Assembly: GCA_028551475.1 (NCBI GenBank)
Contig: CM052360.1
Coordinates: 1,352,501-1,416,500, forward strand
From: Casuarina equisetifolia
Lineage: Eukaryota; Streptophyta; Magnoliopsida; Fagales; Casuarinaceae
Direction of reading: 5' to 3'
DNA: 64,000 nt
Below are positions 44,551-57,675 of this stretch, in pieces. The translations under genes and the position numbers were made by a program. Positions within the stretch are counted from its first letter, which is position 1; each line of letters starts with the position of its first letter. The notes under the pieces are model-generated. The model saw only the letters and a list, made by a program, of their open reading frames with translations. It searched no databases and had not been told where the DNA came from.

Positions 44551-45174
44551 CAAACTACGTTACTGCAATCGCCTGCTTCGCACGAGATTCGTGTGCTGTG
44601 AGACTTCGGTTTTCTCTTGCTGAGCTTTCGAAAGCTGTATTTAGCTTTAACAGCAGTGGGAATTGAATTGGATTGGATTGTCAGAGAGATGTGTGTAAAT
44701 GTCAGTTTTGTGTTCGTTACTCCCGGTTTTACTTTTTCAACAGGACGAGATTCTCTCTCCCCTCTGTCCCCACGCTCTTCGCGGGCTCCTTGTTAGGTGC
44801 GTGAATTGTCCCCGCCTCCTTTTTGTTGTTTTTTGGCAACAACTGTCGGTTTGGTTAAGACATTTCTTTTTGGGTCGGGGTCCACACAAAAGATGCCTTT
44901 AAATAACGTTAAAAATCAGCCCCATCCTTTGCTCAAAACGCCATAATTTCTTTAAAGAAAGTCATTGTAAAGAATATGAAGAATTCAAATTACGACTTAT
45001 TCTTTGAAACACATTTCATTTGAGGTGTGTATAATTCTCTCTTTCTTTCTTTCTTTCTTTTTCCTTCAGCGTTTGAGTTGAAATAGTTTACTTACAGATG
45101 AATATATAGCACAGATTAAGCTACTATGTTAGGGAACCATATTTCTTGTATATATTCTTCCAAATCCAGGAGCT

Positions 45175-48100
45175 TTAGACCACATCCTCAGTGTCTTCAA
45201 GCGACCGCTTCCGGGCCCTGAGGTTGAGCTCAAGGCTTTGAGGTAGAGGAGGTGTTCTGCCGCGGCGGAAGAGAACTGCGAGGGCTCTCACTTTCCGGCA
45301 AAGATCAAACACCTGCAGATGGTTTTTAGAAATTTTTCTTAGAAAGAATGGGAATTGTGTCCTGTGACGGATCAGAAGAGTACTTTTGAAGTCTTACTGA
45401 TGAGGCTTCTATCTCTGCAACACCTTCGCATCCTTGACCACCACCTTGCAGCAAGTCGCAGTACTTTGCAGCTTCGTTTTCGTCTTCAAATACCTGGAAT
45501 GACAGTGAAGTTTCTGAATCTGGGATTACATATTAAGTCGAAGAAAATGCAAAAGAAACAGGCTTGCATCAAACCATTTGTTGAATTGTGGGATTTTTTA
45601 TTAACTACGAATTGGGATTTTTCTTTTTTAAAAACTGGCATGAAAAGAGGTGTGAAAGCAATGGGATATTCTCTCACATATCTTCTCAACCGTCGTGAGG
45701 TGAAGTTGGGGGGCTTTATAGGTGATATTCCGGAGGAGGCCTTACACGTGACCCTACGAGGTCTTCTATCGGTCTATCAGAAGGTGGGCATCTTTCATTT
45801 CAAAGAAAATTCTACTACAAGTTGCAACCAATTTGACGCATTCCACGCTATTTTACACTAAAAAGTGGCGTGTTAAGTGGTGATAGGAGTGCATAAAGCT
45901 TTTCTTGCAGAGATCCTGATGGATAAGCAAGTGGGGCAATTTGTAATTACGCGCAAACAATAAGGTGCCTGCTCATGTATTCGCTCACAAATATGGCTCC
46001 AACACAACAAATATGGGGAGAATAATTCTTAATTGACTTACTAGTATTCCCTCCCTGATATCCTCCACAAGCATCTGAAACCTTGTTCCAGTTCTCGACT
46101 GCTTTTTTTGATTTCCAACTCCGGACCTCCAATTTCCTCCCTTAGGAAACAATAACCCAAGCTCCCTTTCCACTTCACTGTTACAGAAAGAACAAAGAAA
46201 AAATTGATCTAATGCAACAGTAACAATTGTCCAAAGAAGGTTGAACATTGAGCGAGAAGAAACCTGCGATTTCTTCGGGTTTTCATTGTGCACAATTGGT
46301 TTTTCCTGTGCGTGAGTACATAGACAGGCTTTGAAGTTTCCCTCCACGGATTGGCCTCAAGTACTGCAACAAAATAGAAATGATAGAATATGAGAAGCAA
46401 TTTCATGGAAAGAAACATCACACTGTGAGACCACAGCACTTCATTTACTAATGCAACAGTTTTGAACTATGAATGGTGAATATCGCTGGAATTACCCACA
46501 TAAGAAATACAAATGGCCCTGCATTCTAAACTAGAGAGAGTAATACTCTAATAATCATATTTCTCAACCACAATTACAGAATGGTTTAGCGGACAAGAAA
46601 AGACGCAAACATATAGCAGAAAGTTGCTGATGGCCAATAAGCAAACACCCAAAAAGAAAGGGCATTAAAGAAAATAGCAAAAGAAGTAGAAAAAATGTCC
46701 ATTCAGCCAAGGACAAGATTTTGGTGAGGTTAGACAATGATTAGAACAAAAGTGCACAACAGATGATGAGTGAATCCAAATACAAATAAATAGAAGTAAA
46801 AAATGTAAATATTATAATCGATATCATGCTCAGTGGAATGCACTTTATGCCATAGTGAGATTTACTCCAACAGCCTTTGCTTTTTCCTAATCTTTACTTG
46901 TGAGTACTTAAAGGTTCTTTTGTCCAACCACCGGCAAAACCCTGCAAGGGCAATGTTATTTGGGCCAAATCCCCCTAAAGAACTGAAAAACATAAAGGGG
47001 ATAACAAAAAGCTTTACACAGTTTCCCATAGTGGGACCAAAAATACCAACTCAACCTTGATTAGACCTGCGAAAAAATAAACGTGTTCTTCGTACAATGG
47101 CACTTTTCTCTCTCTCTTCATGGCTTCAACCCTCAAAAATCACATAAGGAGGTCCAAATTTTGTGCCTAGCTGCCTCTCAAACCAAAGAGACTAATCTCT
47201 TCAATTTTGCAATTGCTTGTCTTAACACTCTTTCTTGTTTCTTGGAAGTAAACAAATGAAGAGAAATAAGAATAGACTCGCTGCATCTTTTTCTACATCT
47301 AGAATTAGTTGAGAATCAAAGGAATAGTTAGAATCATTTTTCTGTTTTTTTCTTCTCTTATTATGTGTATTTTCTTGAATTGTTTGTGATTCTTAATAAA
47401 AATATTGTTTCAATTTTGACTTTCAAATTCAGTAAACTGTATCTCTTTCTTAAGAATTTTCTTTTTTTTTCCTGGCATATTTAAAGTTGATAGAATCACC
47501 ATTAAGCGCCCCTTTCATCTTATATACAAATGTGAAGGCAAGCCAGGAAAGAGCTGTTCATATGTGCCCAGAAAAACAAGATGCAGATCACCAGTGTTAG
47601 CCTGGGAAATTGGTGCTCATCATCTTAGGCCCATGCCTCGAAAAGCGGTTGATTTATTGTTAATTAATTCTTAATGAGCACATGTACACGTATCAGCTTG
47701 AGATCATGTGCCAATTTCTTCCACTTTAGATGTTTTCCTACTTAGGTTCTGGTCATGCTTATTCACCTTAGACAGGGACTTCAAGCCCTCCCACAGAGGT
47801 AATGTGGCAGTAAAAAGAAGAGAGAAAGAGAAGGGGTGGTGAATTTGTACAAAGCTTCTTTGTACAAGCAAACTTATATGCATTTGTACAAGCAAACTTA
47901 CTTATCTACTAGATTCTAGGAAACCGTAGTTTTTTTGTGTAAGAACTTGAAGATTTAATGGTAAGCCAATTATTAGAAAACTGGATTTGCCTAGATTTCT
48001 TTTCTGAGTTATACCTACTCATGTATAAAGCTTCCAGAAACAGACCATAAACAGGCTAATTAGCAACTACTGTACATGCCGTAATTGAAGGTCAAGAGAA

Positions 48101-48591
48101 TCACAGTTAGAAAGGTAGATCACAATGCTGCAGGGAGCACCAGCTAAAGCAAAACACCAGAATCAAAAGCAGAAAACGAAAAAAAGAAACAAGGATCAGT
48201 AGGAAGCATTACCATCGTAGCTGCTGCTATCGAAGGTCTGGTGAAGATGTCTCCGCATGTCATAGGCACGCGACGACACCTGCTTAACGAACTCATCGGA
48301 GGTTCCGGGAATGGCCCCGTCCATATGAAGCGCCCTCTCCACCTCCTCTTTTCCGTCGTCTTCCTCTTCCGAAGCTCCACCGCCCGAGTTACAAGAAACT
48401 TCGAGCACTCTCCGCCTGGAAGCTTCCGGAAAGTACCGGACACCGAAGAGAGAAGAAGAAAGAGAAACACCGCGGCGGTTGTGAAGAGTGCCGAGAGAAG
48501 ACACGGAGAGTCCCCACCGCCGGCTCAGGCACAGGGGATCGCTTTTGGGGGGAAGAACAATTGGAGGCGAGACCGACGGGAGAGAATCCAT
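45175..48591 (-). CDS. Probable plastid DUF3110-like protein
   Basis: Exons on minus: 48213-48591, 46264-46363, 46042-46177, 45398-45493 and 45175-45312, in consistent phase, 282 residues. The N-terminus (MDSLPSVSPPIVLPP, then Ser/Arg/Leu-rich without acids for about 65 residues) looks like a chloroplast transit peptide. An acidic Glu/Asp/Lys stretch follows at about 75-85. The conserved core has PWRETSKPVYVLTHRKNQL, RFQMLVEDIREGILVFEDE, EAAKYCDLLQGGGQGCEG and VFDLCRKVRALAVLFRRG, ending RKRSLEDTEDVV. The pattern of a strand, then VFEDENEAAKYCDLL and a following Cys-containing helix, fits DUF3110, a small domain shared by cyanobacteria and plastids. No biochemical role is known to me. Intron 1 is 1.85 kb and featureless. 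Confidence 0.7.
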
Positions 48592-49275
48592 GGCCAGTCG
48601 CTGTTCCGTTTTCTTCTTTTGTTCTGAATTTATTTCGGGGTTTGGTGGAGCTTTTTCTCTGGTGAAAATGGCAGAAAAGTACAGAACAATTAGGAGGATT
48701 CTCGGCGTGAAGGACTGTTCTGGGTGTGTTGGCTCTTGTGAATCTCGTGTGAATCCGCGGATATTTTTCGCCCAAGCCTCTAGTGGGTCCGCCGGCGTTG
48801 GTTCTCAAGACCGACGGGTCAAATTCCGAGTCTCATGGACTCTTACACTAAATTGCCTAACCCAAACCCAAATTTCGGCCAACTAATAATTACGTCAAAA
48901 TAGAATTATTCATGCAATAATTCTTTAAAAGTCATCACAAATGAAAACTAATAGGGGAGGAGCTTTTTGAAAAGTTTGAAAAACTTCTGAATCCATTTCT
49001 GTGTGTTAGGAATGAGATATTTGAATATATAAAGAAAATAACATGTCGAGTCCAGATTGATACGAAACAACCATTGTTTTTTTAGCCGTGCATGATTCTA
49101 AAAATCAACCCAAACATATCATATAATTGAAATTCAGGAGCTAAATATAAATGTAAGCTTACAATACAATCATCGAAGTTCCAATGCAGATAAATTGTAC
49201 ACTTTCGATGGGTTTATATACAAACAAGCACATAGAGCAATGTGAAGTATCATATGTACCCCCAACAAGTGTAAG
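48592..49275. other. Intergenic region, head of DUF3110-like gene to tail of VTI12
   Basis: Promoter of the minus-strand gene at its left end and the VTI12 3' UTR at its right end. No other feature recognised. The first 300 bases are moderately G+C-rich and open on several frames by chance. Confidence 0.45.
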
Positions 49276-52200
49276 TTAATGGGTAAGCTTGTAGAAAATA
49301 ATAATGATGATTGCAACGACAAGAGCTCCAATTACTGAGCTGATGATCCATTTGTTCCTGGATATCCTCCGTGACATGGCAGTTAAAACCTTTTTGCTCT
49401 TGTCAATGGCATCATCTATTCCATGAAGCTGCGAAAGAAATATTATCATCAGTCAACAAATTTACCCTCTGCTGCTGCTGCATCATTTGCATGCTTTTGA
49501 GTACTCGACAAGAATGATCACAAGTAAAAGCGGGTGTTGGTCCATTGGAGCATGTGAATGTTAATTATAAAGTCGAAACTAGGAGTAAGGGAAAAATGGT
49601 AATTTTGTACATAAAGGCAAAATGATCATGTTAAGGTTTACCCCAAATTGTATATGGTTTTATCATGCTGTGTAATTTGGCCAGTCAGTCATCATAGTAA
49701 TCAAAGAAAAGAAGAGGGCCACTAAAAAGGGAAAATTTTATTGTCTCTATCCCAAAATAATAATAAGTGCCGCCCCTAAGGATGTACAGATAGTTTATTC
49801 CGAACCACATAAAAACTTCGATGATCTTAGTGTTCGCTTTTAGATCTACATAACCTTCCAAGAACTGGTAAAAGAGTCCCACTAATCTCCCCAAAAATCA
49901 GATACAAGAGAGGTTGCTAATCATGGTCAATCAACATAAAGAAGTACAGGGCAAATCAAGTTTGAACCATGATTAGAAACAAAACATTAAGTGAACAGAC
50001 AAACCTTTTGATGGGAGTGTAGGAGAGTCTCACGCTGTTGTTGCAAATCTTGGAGGATTGAGACACCAAGCTCTTCAGTCTCCAGCACGGTTCTTCTACT
50101 CTCCCTAATTTTGTCACTTGACTGTTCAAGTCTCTCCACTGACATTACCATTCTCCCTTTTTGGTCAGCAGAAGCCTATATATCACAAATGGTTAAACTG
50201 TCGTTAACCAAATATACGGAAGATAAACCATCTGTATCACATCTGATGGTACACTACTAATAACAGGGACAACAACAAAACTGAAATACCTTTAAAAATC
50301 CCATCTCAATCTAGAAAATCAGGAGAGGGAGAATGAAGCCATATGCATTCAACTTATAACATAGACATCTCGTGAACAGACTTTTACACTCACAAATGTT
50401 CCACATTGGCAGTAGAGACCCCCACAGGTGGCCGTTTGAATACGAGTGTATTGGGTCATCACTCTAGGTGGTCCACTAGTTTTACTTTTTGTTTCATTTT
50501 ACAGTTTGCTTTCATGTATGGACGTAACTGTCCTATTTATTGCGGGAACGATCCCTTTTCTCCTTAGTTTTAAGACTATCATTACGGTTTCATGTAATAT
50601 TTGTCTTAAATAAAATATCTAGGTTTGGAAATATCTTTATAATGGTCACACATTTTAGCTTTGCTCTAGATGTGTAACTGATCCCACATTCAATAGGCTA
50701 AGGAGTGTGAGCACATATATGAAGGGATCTTCATGGATCATTCTACTCACACACTCTCTACACCATTCCTCTTATTTTCTTCTAAATGCTGTCATATTGA
50801 TCTTGGTTTAAGGTTTACTCAACTCCGAACCATCAATTGAGCGCCCAACATATTTACTCTAAGTGCATTACACAAAGGTGTGTTACCTTTTGAAACTTTG
50901 ATGAAGGGTGTGCCTTCCACAACCTATTGGGTTATAGGACCAATCATTGTAAACAATGATCCAAAATAGAGATCTCAAAACTAATAATATGAAGAGTATA
51001 AACAAGCTAATTGTCATGGATCCACCAAAACCATTCTGTTCTATCAAAACAAACATGTCTCTCCATTATTTACAGATGAAGCAACTTGTTGGCACTAGTA
51101 TAAATAAAGATTATACAGAAACTCAAATCTTTGATGAGCTCCCAGTTAAGTCATGATTCTCTAACCGATCAAAACGCACTTTCTTAGAAATAGAAATAGT
51201 TTGTGAAAATTCAGAGCAGCAGAAAAGCTATAGAACTATATGATCTTAGCATACCATATGAGCATCCGCCATTCCAGACTCCAACAACTCCTCACGGGAA
51301 GCCTGATCAGCATTAGGTGATGATATTCTTTTAGCTTCCCTCTTCAACTTATTTAGATCAGATTTATACTCCCTTAACTTAGCAAGCATCGTAGCTTTGG
51401 AGCTTGGTTGCAGACTTCTGGCCTCGAGGTCCATTTTTCGAATCTGACCCAAAGAATTAAATAAATTACACAGATTTCAAAAATCCAGCAAATAAGGTAA
51501 AACATTTATTTTCTATAGACAGTACCAAAACATCAGCATCATCCAATGCAGCTTTAATCTCAGATATCTTCTGCTGCTTCTGCTCTGCACGCATAGTAAC
51601 ATAAACATGGTTTCCAATAAAATCGTTAGCAACATGATGAGTAGTTTACATCTCCCGATCCTGAAAATGCATACAAGCTCCATTCGACCAACACAACCTA
51701 GATGATCTGACTAAATAATAAGCAGAGTGCCAAGGCACGAAAAGAAAATTCTTCATCCTCAATCAGCCAAGTAGATACGCTATCTGACATAACTATAACA
51801 GAGCAACATGAGACAGCACTTGCTAGACTTTCTCTGGTGTGATTGCAACTGGCCAAGCTTCAATCAAGATGCCCTTATATCTATAACTTATTCCCGTCAG
51901 TGAAGCATCACTTTCTGGTTTAACCTCGATTCAAATGCCTCGTACTAGTGAGGTTGATATTCATACACACAGGGGCTATCAATATTCTTTTTCTTGGCAC
52001 GCTTGCTTTATGCCAGAAATCTAGAATTGATTGGGCGTCTTACAGTAAATATGCTACATGGGTGCATTAGATACTATACCATAACTATAGAAACAATTTT
52101 CTGAAAGGCAAAACTTAAAAGACGAAGGAAAAAGAAAATTCATATAAACCATTAAGAGCCAAAACGTTTTAGCAATCAAAGGGTCTACAAGCCAAAAGAA

Positions 52201-52417
52201 CAGCAAATCCATTACATGTACTTTCCTACTCTAAAAGAAAACTATTTTGGCAAACATTCAGTTCGCAGATACCATGAAAATCAGCCCCATTGATTTAAAA
52301 GGGGGGAACTTGGATATTACCTCCAGCAGGAAGAGGACCAGCTGAGCTACATTTTCGGGAGATATTCACAGAAAGCTCGCAGTACTGGCGCTCGTACCCT
52401 TCGAATACCTCACTCAT
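49276..52417 (-). CDS. VTI12: Qb-SNARE of the VTI1 family (VTI12-type)
   Basis: v-SNARE acting in fusion at the trans-Golgi network and in vacuolar transport, pairing with SYP4 and SYP6 syntaxins. Exons on minus: 52321-52417, 51526-51584, 51255-51443, 50005-50175 and 49276-49428, 222 residues, the family length. Starts MSEVFEGYERQYCELSVNI. The N-terminal three-helix domain includes VLIRKMDLEARSLQPSSKA and LREYKSDLNKLKREAKR, then ESGMADAHMASADQ. The SNARE motif runs from about RLEQSSDKIRESRR through ETEELGVSILQDLQQQ to DAIDKSKKVLTAMSRR. A C-terminal membrane anchor (WIISSVIGALVVAIIIIFY) and short lumenal end KLTH complete it. Sequence agrees better with VTI12 than VTI11, as remembered. The intron at 50176-51254 holds about 600 bases of unlike composition (see rejected list). 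Confidence 0.93.
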
Positions 52418-53468
52418 CTCTTCCTCGAAAGCCCCTTCTGCAATCTCCTTCGCCTACGGTTTCAAGTTCCAAAAATTATAAGATCCAAACCCTAGCTCCA
52501 CCTCAACAGAGTCAACTAAGAAGAAAAATCGTCTTAATCGAAGATGTGAGAGAACCACAAAGGAAAAGAGAAGATCTACCTCCGATGGAAGACGGATCGG
52601 CCCCCTGACCTTCAGAGGGGGAAGGTCTCGTTTCGTTGCAAGTTAGTTGAAACTGTTGTTTGCTTTCACACGAAGAGATCTCGATTGAAAATATGATAAC
52701 GTACAACAGTAAAAATCCGAAAGGAACGTGAGCAAGGTCGAGTTGCGTACGCAGTAACGGAACGGTAGTTGTATCTTGTTTGGTTAAATGGAAAACAGAG
52801 CACGAGAAACGGAAAAAGAAAGTGCAAAAGTGGTTTTTCTCTCGTCACAACCAACCTCTGATGGGATAGCACCTGATACGATGACCGTGGGGAGGACCAT
52901 CCGTTGACAAATGCGAAGGAGCCGATGCGTTTTGAATCCCAAATTCAATTATATTAATTGTAACGATTTAACAAATTTCATTTGGTCACCCACATATATA
53001 ATTTAAATAAATGCCCTCAAGTAATATTAAAAAGAAATTTAAAAAATATCATATTCAGAAATATCATTTATCACATGCCTTAACCATTTTATCATAAACC
53101 TTTAGGTCTATCTGCGACCTACCTCCATGCTTGAACATTTCCAAGCAATTGATCCAAATCCAAATTAATTCCATACCATTTTCAATTTAGTTTGGTTTCT
53201 CCTGTATGCGAAAAAATTTTGAAAGACAGATTTCCTAGAAGAACAAATAGATGTCCGTGATGAAGTCCAACAAACTGATCAGCCCTGTTGACTGTTACAA
53301 GTTCTGGTCACCATTCTCCAACATGATGGATCCAACATTTAAACCACAAAAAGATCTCAGGCTAAAAGCAATAATGCAATCTAATCTACCATGCATGTCA
53401 AATGAGAAGAAAAGCACAGAAATTGCTTGAAAATAGAACTAAGAATGCTGCCTCCCGGGTCTAGGACC
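52418..53468. other. Intergenic region between VTI12 and RPN6
   Basis: Leader and promoter of VTI12 on the minus strand, then A+T-rich sequence and the RPN6 3' UTR. No gene or repeat recognised. Confidence 0.45.
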
Positions 53469-54737
53469 TTAAGCCATTATCTTGGCAGATCTTACATAGA
53501 GGCTGTCCACGACCTTGCCTACGTTAGTAATGGTTTCCAATGTCGCTGGGTATATTGCATCCGTCTTCGGGTCATCGAAAATGATGAGGCATCCCGCACC
53601 CTGATCTAGAGTTCCTGCAAACTTCTTGTCCAGAATCATCTGAGATAATTTCTTCTCCACATGATCAACGGGCAGCTCAATCAGCTCGGCGATGTGGGCA
53701 ATCTCAACCCTTGAAAAGGGTTCGATCAATCTGCAGAGATTCTGCTCCAGCAAAGTGTCATACAGGGAAGAGAGGTGTCTGTGAACAATAGGGTCTTCCT
53801 CTAGCTGGGCCCTGAAATCCCTGAGGGCAGTCTCAAAGAGCTTCAAAGAACGCTTTGAATATGCATCAGCCACAGCTTTCATGGCGTCCAGCTCGGGTCC
53901 CACATATTGCAGTCCGGCTTTTGATGATATTATTCCTGCTACATCATCAGCCTGGTTCACCATTATTTTGCATAACAACATATACTTGAGGCTAAATACT
54001 GCTCGTGGATCTTCAAGAGCATTGAAAGCTTCAAAAGCTTCGAAAAAATAGCTGTAAGCAGTTTTGTAGTCCTTTTCTTCTGCATGGAGGATTCCGCTCT
54101 GCAGATCTATGGTGCCCTGTTGAGCTGGGGGCACATATATAGCATTGGCAGCAGTTCTCGCAGCTGTCAGTGAAGCCTTTGCTTTAGGTAGATTCCTCAA
54201 AGAGAAATGGAGCTTACTCTCCAACAAGTCTATGTCGACAAGTAGAAGCTTGTCATCGAGCCTTCTCACTTCCTTTATCAAACCTGAAAGGAGATTCAAA
54301 GCTTCTGAATACTCTTTGTTTTCCATCAAGAGAGCAGCAAGCCTAGCCTCCACTCTTTGCCGCAGGAAAGTTCGCTTTTCATCCCGGGTCCACTGCACCA
54401 TTTCTCTGCAGAGGGAAATCTGGAGATCAGATGTCCCTGGTATTTTAGCTACAGCATCAATTATCCCGCGAACAATTTTTGCAGTCTTTGCCTTGGGGAT
54501 CAAGTTGAAAAAGGGCCTCAATTGGGTAAGAAGGTTCCGGAGGTCCTCTGCCCGATTCTCTTGTCTTAGAAGATCTGAGAGATTCGTGATGGCCTGCTCC
54601 TTTATCCTAAGGGCTTCAGAAGAGGATGATGGGTTTTCAAGAACTCTATAAAGTATAGAGATGGCTTCAGCAGGGTTTGTGGCTTCTAAAGCCTGAGCAA
54701 TTGACTCAGTTGTTGCTGGGACGTATGATGAAGACAT
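53469..54737 (-). CDS. RPN6: 26S proteasome lid subunit RPN6 (PSMD11)
   Basis: Structural subunit of the 19S lid that clamps the lid to the 20S core. The CDS is a single uninterrupted exon of 422 residues, the normal length. The start MSSSYVPATTES is the first ATG; the frame continues upstream without ATG into the leader. The N-terminal two thirds consist of helical TPR-like repeats (AEAISILYRVLENPSSSSEA, DLRNLLTQLRPFFNLIPKAK, LLVDIDLLESKLHFSLRNLP, AANAIYVPPAQQGTIDLQSG). The C-terminal PCI domain with winged helix spans about 220-400, containing LEQNLCRLIEPFSRVEIAHI and QMILDKKFAGTLDQGAGCLI. It ends YVRSAKIMA. No odd residues were seen. Its 5' leader is split by a long intron. Confidence 0.97.
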   Translation of the reverse strand: MSSSYVPATTESIAQALEATNPAEAISILYRVLENPSSSSEALRIKEQAITNLSDLLRQENRAEDLRNLLTQLRPFFNLIPKAKTAKIVRGIIDAVAKIPGTSDLQISLCREMVQWTRDEKRTFLRQRVEARLAALLMENKEYSEALNLLSGLIKEVRRLDDKLLLVDIDLLESKLHFSLRNLPKAKASLTAARTAANAIYVPPAQQGTIDLQSGILHAEEKDYKTAYSYFFEAFEAFNALEDPRAVFSLKYMLLCKIMVNQADDVAGIISSKAGLQYVGPELDAMKAVADAYSKRSLKLFETALRDFRAQLEEDPIVHRHLSSLYDTLLEQNLCRLIEPFSRVEIAHIAELIELPVDHVEKKLSQMILDKKFAGTLDQGAGCLIIFDDPKTDAIYPATLETITNVGKVVDSLYVRSAKIMA

Positions 54738-55469
54738 TGTTGACGGCTCAAGATAATCAAGTCCTGCAACATGAAAATAGTCCATCAACTTAATTTGGTA
54801 GGAATAACAATGACCTTTAGCACTTCATAAGATGAAAAAGGTTTGCCCAAAGATATAAAGTATGCAGGTATCTAGTCCCCAGAGTGATTTCAAGTTATTC
54901 CAACAAACAGAACAAACCCCAATGTCTATGCGCTATTCTCTAGGGACAGTTCTCAAGATGAAAACTTAGTGGCAGTGAGCAGAAACCTATTGCATCCCTT
55001 AAGAAGACAACAACAATAAAAAACAATTCACTGTTAGTAGACAACAAGACTTTTGGCCATTTAACAGAATCAACTTTCAGTTTCTAAGTTGAAGGGTGTG
55101 TTTCTGGGATTGCTTTATGAGCACATCATTGCTTCTATCTTTGTATCTTTCACATATTTTAATATTGTCAAATACAGTAATCTGATTTTGGTTACCTTTT
55201 CTCTTGGTTGTTTTCTCCTGTATAATAACAATGTACTAGGATAGCTCGTTCTTTACTTTAATTACTTTGAACAGAAAAATAAAATATCAAAAACCTTCAT
55301 TCCTCAACCCGTGAGCCAAAAATGGAAGAGTTCTAAATCCTATTGACAGTCAGGGACACCAGCTTTTTTGTTTGATGATTGTTGTCCACCTTGGGCCATA
55401 AAACAAAAGGGAAAAAGGATACACCAGATGTCACAGCAGCCTAAAGAGAACATGCGTGGCCTACTGAGA

Positions 55470-55790
55470 ACTACTTTTAAGACAGCAAAACGAAGCACGA
55501 ATCCAATAGTAGAGACATAAAGGCCAAGTCGACCTTCCTCCCCAGCATAATCCCATTCCAACGAAAAAGAACATACTATCAATAACAACCATCAATTCAG
55601 GCAACGGATGTTATGCATTTTCCAAAAAAATACTTTTGTGACAACAAAAGGGAGCATAATCTAATACTACAGACGTAAAGGCTTAGTCAGCTTTCATCCT
55701 CGCATTCCCATTCCAACAAATATAAAATGATACTATAATAAACCATAATTTACTGAGGAAATACATGTAATGCATCTGCATACCACACAA
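55470..55790. repeat. Diverged tandem pair, about 159-bp unit
   Basis: Two copies starting at about 55472 and 55631 share TACTTTT, then AGAGACATAAAGGC / CAGACGTAAAGGC, CCCATTCCAAC and TATGCATT / TAATGCAT. Divergence is substantial, so it is older than the tripled repeat nearby. Confidence 0.7.
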
Positions 55791-56765
55791 TAGCACAACC
55801 ATAAATTTAGAGAATCATTTGCTATCTTTTCGTTTTTCATTTCCCACTCCAGCCTCCCCTTGATCCCCAACTTTGAAGGTTAGCCAGAAAACGTGTCCTA
55901 AAATTGAGCTTTAGAGGTTCTTGTGAGTGATCCCCATTTAACTAATTTTGACCAAGGTCTAACTGCCTCAAACAGATTCATTATATAAGGATTTAACACA
56001 AGCATGGAACAAGCAATCCTATCTGTGATTGTTGACCCATACATTTGCACCATAAGCCATACAGAAGAAAACCTCCCTTGGAGGCAAAGGCCCGGGCTAA
56101 GATTTACAATGGCGTAACACTAACCAAACAAATTTGATCCACAGAGAATTTTGTTCCCTGGTAGAGCATCGGGCACCAACTAGCCCAAAGCAGCAGCTAC
56201 CACTCACTTCGCAATGCAGTCCACAAGCGAAGCAGTTTCATCATAAGTAAGCTGATTGAAAACATAGAACACCATTCCAAAGATGATACAACATTAACCT
56301 AAGAGAAAACCTACTCCACAATCCTCAACCACAAGAATGAAAACTTCTTCCTAGTAATCAAGAATGCTAGATTGTTTTGCTTCACTTAACTTTTTCACTG
56401 GCTTACATAATATACAATTTTATGCCCATTAGGGAGTAAGAAAAAAAAATGTTCAAACAACTGGGTGCTAGTACACGACTCAAACAAGACACGTGACTCA
56501 GTAACTTCTAATTATTTTGACATTCAAAACAAAAGCGTCCAACTGAATCTCAATAATTATAGTCCTTCCTAAACCCGAAATTAGTTCATTCAAAACATAA
56601 ATTGAATCAAACCCTTCCATCCTATTGTTAACAAGAGTGCACCCCTCATCCCCAGTACACAATTTTCAAAACAAGGAAAATAAATCCTGCAAAGAGATAA
56701 GGTTCCATGCTGTAGAAGAAGTTCATAAAAAAGACAAACCAATATTGCCAAGGGTTAACTTGACT

Positions 56766-57615
56766 TAATTTTGCAAAACACGTCCTAATTGTCTCAGTCT
56801 ACCATCAAATAGATTCTCCAACTACAACCGAGCCAATCCAATTTTGCATTTAGTGAAAAAATTATACTATAACTTCTATATTCACACTTCACTGATCCAG
56901 AAGAAACAATTTCAGAAACTAACAGAAAATGACAAACCTAATCATCTACAAGGTTCGAAAAAATAAAACCATGGAGTAATTGACTGCTAATGAAATACTA
57001 ACATGACAAAAACACAGGTAAATTGAGAAGAAACCTGAAGCCTAATTTTGCAAAACACGTCCTAATTCTCTCGGTCTACCATCCAAAAGATTTTCCAACT
57101 ATAACTGAGCCAATCCTTACTGAAACAATATACTACAACTCCTATAGTCACGCTTCTCTGATCCAGCACAAAACAATTTCAGAAACTAACACAAAATGAC
57201 AAACCTAACCACCTAAAAGTTACTTAAATCGAAACTCAAGCTCGAAACAATAAACCCTGGAGAAACCGACTGCTAATGAACTAAAAGGAAAAAAAAAACA
57301 CGGGTAAATTGAGAAGAAACCAGAAGCTTAGTTTTGCAAAACCCATCCTAATTCTCTCGGTCTAACATCAAACAGGTTTTCCAACTATATCTGAGCCAAT
57401 CCAATTTCACATTTACTGAGAAAAACATACTAAAACTTCTATAACCACGCTTAACTGATCCGGCACACAACAATTCCAGAAACTAACAGGAAATGACAAA
57501 CCTAATAGTCTAAAAGGTTCGAAAATCGAAACTCAAGCTCGAAACAATAAAGCCTCGGTGTAATCGACAGTTAATGAACAAAAAAAGAAAAAGACAGCGA
57601 AATTGAGTAGAAACC
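56766..57615. repeat. Triplicated unit of about 280 bp in RPN6 leader intron
   Basis: Copies begin at about 56766, 57043 and 57329, each starting TAATTTTGCAAAAC (or TAGTTTTGC) and containing CCTAATTCTCTCGGTCTA-like, GAGCCAATCC, ACAATTTCAGAAACTAACA and AATTGAGAAGAAACC. They lie head to tail immediately inside the leader-intron donor. Confidence 0.9.
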
Positions 57616-57675
57616 TAAAGCAAAACCCTAGCCTTAAAGATGCTAAACGATTTTCGATCGAAGAGTTGAGCGCAC

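Larger units (their letters stand above)
54764..57675 (-). other. RPN6 5'-UTR leader intron (2.9 kb)
   Basis: On the minus strand a leader exon ends TAAG before a donor GTGCGC at 57675, and an acceptor TTGCAG at 54766-54764 rejoins 26 bases before the ATG. Everything between is noncoding. It contains a doubled 159-base unit and a tripled unit of about 280 bases near its 5' end. Long first introns in UTRs often raise expression of plant housekeeping genes; that role here is inference. Confidence 0.7.

Noticed and set aside
50380-50960. Intronic stretch in VTI12 with unlike composition, possibly a solo LTR or other insertion
   Set aside because: No inverted terminal bases, target-site duplication or primer-binding site could be confirmed by eye, so no element is claimed.
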